Shown piece by piece: positions 50,984-58,700 of a stretch of 61,133 nucleotides of DNA (position 1 is the first letter of the stretch; each line of letters starts with the position of its first letter). The notes beneath the pieces are model-generated. The model was not told the origin of the DNA. It was given only the letters and a program-made list of their open reading frames with translations, and ran no database searches. This DNA comes from Plectonema cf. radiosum LEGE 06105 (GTDB lineage: Bacteria > Cyanobacteriota > Cyanobacteriia > Cyanobacteriales > Nostocaceae): NCBI RefSeq assembly GCF_015207665.1, contig NZ_JADEWL010000026.1, positions 1 to 61,133 of the forward strand, in the 5' to 3' direction. The translations under genes and the position numbers were made by a program.

Positions 50984-53900
50984 TTATGAATTAGTTAATA
51001 GAACCGCTACTTCTTCTTCAGATAATTCTTCTATCTTTGACAACAGAATTTGCTCGAGCATTTCTGCTTGTTTGGCTGGTATCATTGCCTCGGATAAAAG
51101 TTCGCGCAGTGGTAAGTCCACAGGGAATTTTTTTCGCAATCGAGAAACTAATTGAGTTGCACTAAGGGAATCTCCTCCTAATTCATAGAAGTTATCGTAA
51201 ATACCAATTTCTGCAATTCCAAGTATTTGTTGCCATATTTCCGTAATTTGTTTTTCTAAATAATTTGTCGGCTCAACATAGGAATTAGTAAGGCTAGGTC
51301 GAGAATAACGTGATAATGAATTTAATTGATTAGTAGATTGGGAATTTGTATTCTTGTTTAGACTAAATATATGATTTTTTCGGACATTTATATCTACCGT
51401 AGAAAGAATAATTTGAGTACCTGACTTTAAAGAAAATATTCGTTTAAATACTTCTACAGTTTCTGTTGGGGTAATAGCTAATCCTGACCCAGGTAATTGC
51501 TCAAGTGCTGTTTGTTCTTGGTTTACATTCAGTTTTAATTTATCCCAATTGATAATATACCACGGTAAACAATTATTCCGGTTATGTCGGTTAATAAAAG
51601 TATCTATAAATTGATTGCTTGCTGAATATAAACTTAATCCAAATCCTCCTAAAATAGAAGATAAAGAAGAAAAAACTATACAAAAATCTAAACTTACATT
51701 TTGTAAGACTTGTTCTAATACTGAAATTTGACTATGTTGTAATTGTAATATATTTTCTAATTCGATGTTTGTGATTTCTGGAATGGAAGCAAATGTATGT
51801 TCGCGCTTAATTCCAGTTGAGCAAATAACCCCGTTAATTTGTCCAATATGTTCATCTGTAATGATTTGATGTATTTGTTCATAATTAGTTTTATCTGCAC
51901 GCAGTATTAAAACTTCTGTACCGTTATTCTCGAATGCTAGTAATTGTTGAATTTTGCAACTTACTTCATCATCAGTAGCATGAGTTTCAAGCCATTGTGA
52001 GAAATAATCTTTTTCTGGAAATGTAGAATCCTCTATAAATATGAGTTTTGCTTGAAAAGTTTTTGCTAAATACTCTGCAAGCACAACTTCAATACTTTCT
52101 AATCCACCAGAAAACAGATAAACACCTTGTTTTTTGAAAGGTATATCGTCTTCAGCTACTGATTGCAAGCTAACTGGTTCAAATGTTTGTACCCAACGGT
52201 AGCAATCGCGATAAGCAACTACGTTATCTGAGGATACAGAAGTTAACTCATCAAAAAGTTTATCAACAATATGGCTTTCATAATATTCCTGTCTTTCCTT
52301 TGTGTCTTTTGTCTTGAAAAGTTGTTCATGGGGGAAACCCCCAAGACGAACACTTTTCGCTGCGTCTCTGTGGTTATTTAAATTAATATCAATACACCGA
52401 CAGCCAATATTAGGATACTCTTGCGGAATGACTTTACATAAGCCTAATATTGCTGCTTTCTCTGGATCGAGTTTTTCATTACCATTAACATCTTGAATAT
52501 TATTTGATATAACCCAAACTTGTAAACTATTGCTAATTTGTAGCTTACTAAGACTTTGCGTTAAAAATAATAAACTGTTGAATTCTAAATAGTTACTTAG
52601 TTGATTTATTTCATCATGACTTACGCTCCATAAATAAGCAATTTGTTCCGGTTTTTGACCTAACGATACTAATTCTTTAAGCAATATATCATAGTCTTCA
52701 CCGAGCAATGGATTAATTGTATAAATGTCTTCACTTAATTTGCTAAACTGTTCTCCTTTTTGAACAGTAATGACATTTTTATTTTGATTTTTAAATACAT
52801 CAACTAATTGCTTGCCAATTCCCAAATCATCAACAAAAAATAGCCATTTTTCTTGTTTAGATTTTATTTGAGTGGAGGATGCTCCCGCTAGTAAAGAGCG
52901 TTTCCATGAAGGCACATAAAACCAGTCAGCAATATCTTGTTTATTATCTAATATGGTTATTTTTTGATTTATAGAAGGGGAAGGGGATTTGGCATCAATC
53001 CAGTACCTTTGTCGTTCAAAGGGATAAGTTGGTAAAGGTAAACGATGACGATGCTCTTTCGTATAAAACTCCGACCAATCTATTTCTATACCTGCAAGCC
53101 ACAACCGACCTAATGTTTGTAATAAAAATTTAACATCTGATTGTTGCTCTTTTACATGGTGTAACGAAGTTAATACCTGTTGTTTAGTATTTCTATCTAA
53201 ATGCTGTCTCGTCAACATGCTTAAAGTTCTTCCCGGTCCCACCTCTAGAAAAACACCTTCAAATTGCTGTATTAATTGCGATATTCCATCCGAGAATCTA
53301 ACAGTTTTTCGTAAATGTTGGCACCAGTAATCTGGATTTTTAGCTTGTTGTTCGGTAATCCAATTACCAGTTACGTTAGAAATAAAGCTTATAGAAGGTG
53401 AATTCAGTTTGACTGTTTTAAATACTTCATTAAATGCTTCTAAGATGGGTTCCATCATCACAGAATGAAACGCATGAGACGTATGTAACTCCCGACATTC
53501 AACTTCTTGATCAGATAATTGCTTTTCTAGGGCTGCAACTGCTTCGTTTGTTCCGGAAACTACACAGGATTCGGGGCTGTTAATTACTGCAATTTGTAAG
53601 CATTCTTGATACAACTGATTTCCATCGAGCAGTTGTTGTACGTCTTTTTCTGGCATCTTAATTGCCAGCATACTTCCTGTGGGTACTTGTTGCATTAACT
53701 CTCCCCTTTTTGCCACAATTTTTAGGGCATCTTCTAAAGAAAATACATCTGCAATTGTTGCGGCAACATATTCCCCAATACTATGACCAATCATCGCTTC
53801 TGGACGGACTCCCCAAGACATTAATAACTGAGCCAAGGCGTATTCTGTAACAAATAACGCAGGTTGAGTCAGAGATGTTTGTTGGAGTTGATTTGAAGCA

Positions 53901-55684
53901 ATTTCAATCTCTGCTTGTTTGGGGTAAAGTAAAGAACGGATATCAAGACCAAGGTGTGGTTGCAAAATTTCGGCACAGCTATCTACGTGTTGTTTAAATA
54001 TTGGTTCTATTTCATATAGTTCCCTACCCATGTTTGCATATTGTGAGCCTTGTCCCGAAAACATGAAGATAACCTGAGTATGACCTGGCTTGCAGTGGTG
54101 ACTCAAAATAGTTTGTGGGTCTTGGCTGTGAAGCGATTTTACCGCATCATCTAGGTCTTGGCAAATTACCACCCGGCGATAGTCAAATTCTCGGCGACCC
54201 ACTTGTAAGGTATAAGCTACATCAGGTAGGGTAATATCGGGGTTTTGCTCTAAATAATCGCTCAGTTTTACTGTTGCAGTGTCTAAAGCTGTACTGGTTT
54301 TGGCTGAGAGTAATAATAATTGATAAGGACGCGAAGGACTTGAAGCTTCAATGTTTGGAGCTTCTTCTAAGATTACATGGGCATTGGTCCCGCCAATACC
54401 AAAAGAACTTACACCCGCACGACGAGGAGTACCGTTTGTCTCCCACTCTGATAATTTGGTGTTGACAAAGAAGGGACTATTGGCGAAATCTATTTCTGGG
54501 TTGGGTTTTTCAAAATGTAAGCTCGGAGGTATTTGTTTGTGTTTTAGTGCTAGTACAGTTTTAATTAATCCCGTTACCCCCGCTGCTGTATTTAAATGCC
54601 CGATATTCGTTTTTACTGACCCAATGGCACAGAAGCCTTTTTTATCTGTACTGGTACGGAATGCTTGTGTAAGAGCCGTGATTTCAATCGGGTCTCCTAA
54701 AGGGGTTCCGGTTCCATGTGCTTCAATATAATTGATGGTTTCTGGTTCAACTCCAGCTAAAGCTAGTGCTTCTAAAATCACCTCTCTTTGACCATCAACA
54801 CTCGGAGCTGTATATCCAACCTTCAAAGAACCGTCATTATTGATAGCTGAAGCTTTAATTACCGCATGAATACAGTCACCATCAGCAACAGCGTCCTCTA
54901 ATCGCTTCAAGACCACAACACCCAAACCGCTGCCGAAAATAGTTCCTTGAGCTTGAGCATCAAAGGCTCGGCAATGTCCGTCAGGAGAATTAATCCCTCC
55001 TTCAGTATACAAATAACCAGTTTTTTGGGGAACTTGTATCGAAACACCACCAGCAAGCGTAATATCGCTTTCGCCATTTAACAAACTTTGGCAGGCTAAG
55101 TGGACTGCAACTAGTGATGTAGAACAGGTGGTCTGAATATTTATACTTGGTCCTTTAAGATTTAACTTATAAGAAATTTGTGTAGGTAAATGGTCTTTAT
55201 CATTGCCAATAAAAAGTTGGAATGTATCGGCTGATTTTATAAAATCATGATTGGGATATAAATTTGATAATAAGTAATTACTAACAGTAGTACCAGCAAA
55301 AAGACCTATTTGACCAGTGTAAGTTTCCGAATCATAACCAGCATTTTCTAAAGCTTCCCAAACACATTCTATGAAAATCCGGTGTTGTGGATCTGTAATT
55401 TCTGCGTCTCTAGGGGTGAAGCCAAAAAATGAAGCATCAAATAGCTCTATATTTTCTAATACAGTACCCGCCTTCACATATTGATGATTGCTCAATAATG
55501 CTGGGTCTACTCCTGTAGATGCTAATTCTTCATCAGTAAAAAAACAAATTGATTCTACACCATTTTGCAGATTTTGCCAAAAACTATCGATGTTATTGGC
55601 ATCCGGGAAACGACCTGACATACCGATGATAGCAATTTCATCTTTATCATTAAAGCTATTAATTAAATTATTTTTATTTTCCAT
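50984..55684 (-). CDS. Type I PKS module: KS-AT-KR(degenerate)-ACP
   Basis: A 1566-aa PKS. KS (about 15-440) has Cys187 (CSTS), EAHGTGTPLGDP and NIGHLNTAAG. AT (about 530-840) has GHSIGEY and a HAFH motif, which predicts malonyl-CoA. After a structural region comes a KR-like domain (about 1180-1400). Its cofactor loop is GGLESIE instead of GGLGGIG, and the usual catalytic Lys region reads LQLQHSQI. The Ser and Tyr of SSLSSILGGFG...YSASN remain. KR activity is therefore doubtful, so the beta-keto group probably stays. ACP (about 1470-1530) has GGDSLSATQ. A dispersed repeat is inserted in frame at about residues 1105-1122. It sits between two NRPS genes, adding one two-carbon unit. Confidence 0.92.
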   Translation of the reverse strand: MENKNNLINSFNDKDEIAIIGMSGRFPDANNIDSFWQNLQNGVESICFFTDEELASTGVDPALLSNHQYVKAGTVLENIELFDASFFGFTPRDAEITDPQHRIFIECVWEALENAGYDSETYTGQIGLFAGTTVSNYLLSNLYPNHDFIKSADTFQLFIGNDKDHLPTQISYKLNLKGPSINIQTTCSTSLVAVHLACQSLLNGESDITLAGGVSIQVPQKTGYLYTEGGINSPDGHCRAFDAQAQGTIFGSGLGVVVLKRLEDAVADGDCIHAVIKASAINNDGSLKVGYTAPSVDGQREVILEALALAGVEPETINYIEAHGTGTPLGDPIEITALTQAFRTSTDKKGFCAIGSVKTNIGHLNTAAGVTGLIKTVLALKHKQIPPSLHFEKPNPEIDFANSPFFVNTKLSEWETNGTPRRAGVSSFGIGGTNAHVILEEAPNIEASSPSRPYQLLLLSAKTSTALDTATVKLSDYLEQNPDITLPDVAYTLQVGRREFDYRRVVICQDLDDAVKSLHSQDPQTILSHHCKPGHTQVIFMFSGQGSQYANMGRELYEIEPIFKQHVDSCAEILQPHLGLDIRSLLYPKQAEIEIASNQLQQTSLTQPALFVTEYALAQLLMSWGVRPEAMIGHSIGEYVAATIADVFSLEDALKIVAKRGELMQQVPTGSMLAIKMPEKDVQQLLDGNQLYQECLQIAVINSPESCVVSGTNEAVAALEKQLSDQEVECRELHTSHAFHSVMMEPILEAFNEVFKTVKLNSPSISFISNVTGNWITEQQAKNPDYWCQHLRKTVRFSDGISQLIQQFEGVFLEVGPGRTLSMLTRQHLDRNTKQQVLTSLHHVKEQQSDVKFLLQTLGRLWLAGIEIDWSEFYTKEHRHRLPLPTYPFERQRYWIDAKSPSPSINQKITILDNKQDIADWFYVPSWKRSLLAGASSTQIKSKQEKWLFFVDDLGIGKQLVDVFKNQNKNVITVQKGEQFSKLSEDIYTINPLLGEDYDILLKELVSLGQKPEQIAYLWSVSHDEINQLSNYLEFNSLLFLTQSLSKLQISNSLQVWVISNNIQDVNGNEKLDPEKAAILGLCKVIPQEYPNIGCRCIDINLNNHRDAAKSVRLGGFPHEQLFKTKDTKERQEYYESHIVDKLFDELTSVSSDNVVAYRDCYRWVQTFEPVSLQSVAEDDIPFKKQGVYLFSGGLESIEVVLAEYLAKTFQAKLIFIEDSTFPEKDYFSQWLETHATDDEVSCKIQQLLAFENNGTEVLILRADKTNYEQIHQIITDEHIGQINGVICSTGIKREHTFASIPEITNIELENILQLQHSQISVLEQVLQNVSLDFCIVFSSLSSILGGFGLSLYSASNQFIDTFINRHNRNNCLPWYIINWDKLKLNVNQEQTALEQLPGSGLAITPTETVEVFKRIFSLKSGTQIILSTVDINVRKNHIFSLNKNTNSQSTNQLNSLSRYSRPSLTNSYVEPTNYLEKQITEIWQQILGIAEIGIYDNFYELGGDSLSATQLVSRLRKKFPVDLPLRELLSEAMIPAKQAEMLEQILLSKIEELSEEEVAVLLTNS
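52321..52370. repeat. Small dispersed repeat inserted in frame in the PKS gene
   Basis: The perfect stem tgggggaaaccccca (52329-52343) is followed by agacgaacacttttcgctgc, the look of a Nostocales small dispersed repeat. It lies in the linker before the KR-like domain and keeps the frame, adding the atypical residues RLGGFPHEQLFK. Confidence 0.6.
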
Positions 55685-55762
55685 TTACAGTCCTTTTTGT
55701 GAAGTTTGCTTGAGCTTTTATAGTCTAAGAACAGTTGATTTCATAAAATGAACGAATAGCCT

Positions 55763-58700
55763 TTATTCTTTATGCTTTGTAGTTCGATGATTTTGCCGAG
55801 CTTGTTTCCGACGATTCATTGAAGCTGTGTGACTTTTGTTTTGATGAGTATTTTCTTGAACAAATTGTTGTTTATTTTGTAAAGCTGTTAAATATTTGGT
55901 CAAATAGTTGATGGTTGGATATTGAAAAATATCAACTAATGAAAGTTGCTGAAATATTTTTTGCAACTTACTATGAACTTGAACCAAAAGCAATGAATGA
56001 CCACCTAGTTCAAAGAAATTATCATGAATACCAACTTCTTCAACACGAAGAACTTCTTGCCAAATATTAGCAATCGTTTTTTCTACTTCAGTTTGAGGTG
56101 GTAGATATTTTGCTTCTAATTCAGGGCGTACTTGGTCGGGTATAGGTAGTGCTTTGCGGTCAACTTTCCCATTAGGCATTAGTGGTAATGCCTCTAAGGT
56201 CAGCAAAACATTTGGAATCATGTAGTTTGGTAACTTTGATGCTAAAAATTCTCGTAGTTCAGTAATTGTCAGTGTTTGCTCTTTTTGAGCAACTATATAA
56301 GCTACTATTCGTTGAAAATCTACCTTATCTTCCCTGACTAGTACTACAGCTTCTCGCACTGCTGGGTGTTGGCTGACAACTGCTTCAATTTCTCCGAGTT
56401 CGATGCGAAAACCGCGAATTTTAACTTGATGGTCAATACGCCCTACAAATTCGATATTGCCATCCGGCAGCCAGCGAGCTAGGTCGCCAGTGCGATATAA
56501 TCTTGCTTCTGCTGCCGTTTTAGTTTTATCATTGTCCTTCGTAAACGGATTGGGGATAAACTTTTCCTGGGTTAACTCGGGCAGATTCAAATACCCTTGT
56601 GCTAGTCCATCTCCTCCTACATATAGCTCACCCGTAACACCTGGGGGAAGAAGACTGCCATATTTGTCCAGGATATAAATTTGCGTGTTTGAAATCGGTT
56701 TTCCAATGGGAATTGTATTTTTTTTCAAATATTCTTTTAGAGTTTCTCCCATATCTATTTTTAGATTGTCTGCCAACTGCAAATGTATTGCTTCAAAATA
56801 CTCCGCAGCAGCATAATTATCACCTTTTTCTTTATTTCTTGCTTCAATTTGATTGGCAATTCTTAATTGATCCTCAAGAACACTCTGTAAATCTGTAGCA
56901 GTCGTATTCGGATTGGATAAAACAGCCCGAAATACAACGATTTCTTTGTCTTTATCATAAGAACTGTCCATCAGAGTAGTCTTAGATACAAAAGTCAGTC
57001 CTTGTTCAAACTGTTCTTTTTGTATTTGTATATTTTGTTGATTAATTCTTTGGATATCATAGTCACTCAAAGATTTTTGTGTTGCTTTTGCTCTTAAATC
57101 TTCAGGGACATATCGATAATTAACGATATTTAAGGCTGGTTCCATTATCAGTTCAAATGGTTCTAATTGCTCAATAAATCTGGAAAAATATTGGGCTTTC
57201 TCTATGCCATTGTTAATTAGAATCTCGTATCCCTTTTTACCGATAATATGAAGTGCCCCGTGTAAGCATAACGAAATCGCCGAGCGTGACCCCTCAATTG
57301 TGAAGCGTCCTACATCGAATGTATCTCGCTGAGCCTGGTAACGGGCTGTGGTTTCGGCAAAGTTTAACATCTGTGGGTCTTTAAACAAACAAACACTAAT
57401 ACCCTGGGGTAGGTATAACTGTTTATGTCCACAAATAGTTATAGAATCAGCTTTGTCAATCCCTTTCAATTTCCCTTTGTGCTTGTCGGAAAATATCGTC
57501 GCACCACCCCAAGCTGCATCCACATGAAAATGAATGCCGAATTCCTGCGCTATATCGCCCATTTCCCATAAGGGATCGATTTCACCAGTTTCTGTTGTTC
57601 CAGCGATACCTACAAGTGCCAAGATGTATAACTTATTTCTCCTGCATTCTATTATTTTTTCTTTGAGCAGATTGATATCTAACTTCTCGTCATCATTACT
57701 GTCAATAAAAACAATGTTGTCTGTCCCCAAACCTAACATCGAAGCTGCTTTATTAAGAGAATAATGCATTAGCCGAGAGCCAATGATAACGATATCGTCA
57801 TATCCCTTCTTACTCAGAACCTTATAAAGGCTTTCTTTTGATAACTCACCAGAATTTTCTTTGCTTAATAATCCCGAATTTCGCGCACACAATAAAGCAC
57901 TGATGTTTGCTGTTGTACCGCCAGTTGTTATAATACCCAGATTTCGATTTTTCTGCTGAATATTTTCTTCGTAAAATTCACCCGAACATTCATAAACAAG
58001 ACGATGCAACATGGCGATCGCCTCTCTTTCCAAAAATATTAAAGACTTTGATGTCTCAATTTTAACCAGATTTTGGTTCAATCGTGAGATCATCTTGCTC
58101 ATATCGTGCATAAAATCAGGCAAAGCGGATGTCATATGCCCAATGTATGTAGGAGACCCCGTATCGATTGTATATGGAAGCACCTCTTGGGAAAACTTAT
58201 CGTAATAATCGTCAACTTTTATAGGATATAAGGGTAACTCGCTCTGTTGAAATTTTGTAGCTAGTATTTCTGGACTAATGCCAGGCTTGGTAAAAGGTTT
58301 GTGGTGAATCCCAAGAAACTGGTTTTCAGTTGCATTACAAACAACTTCTGGCTTGAAATATTGCAGTATTCTTTGACGTGTTTCCCAAAAATTGACTTCA
58401 AAGAATGTAACATCAGCAGCAACTTCACTTGAGCCGTAGAGATTGAACAATCTGGCAGAACTGAGTTTCTGGTGAAATGACTCAGCTAACCCTATTGGCA
58501 GGGCTTCGCCGCTGCAAAACACATATTTGAGATATCGAAGTTTTGTCAGTTGTTCAGCCGCATTTTCCAGCATCGCTTTGAGCAGGGATGGAACAACAAC
58601 AATTCTAGTTATCTTTTTATCGCTCAACAGGCTCATTAGCCTGGAAACATCGCCCCGTATACTATCTGGAACCACCACCAGCGGAATTCCTTTGAGAAGG

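Noticed and set aside
56720-58390. Separate decarboxylase gene wedged between two NRPS fragments
   Set aside because: The frame is continuous on both sides without start, stop or ribosome-binding site at the borders, and A5 and A6 motifs flank it in the right order, so it is a true in-frame insert.
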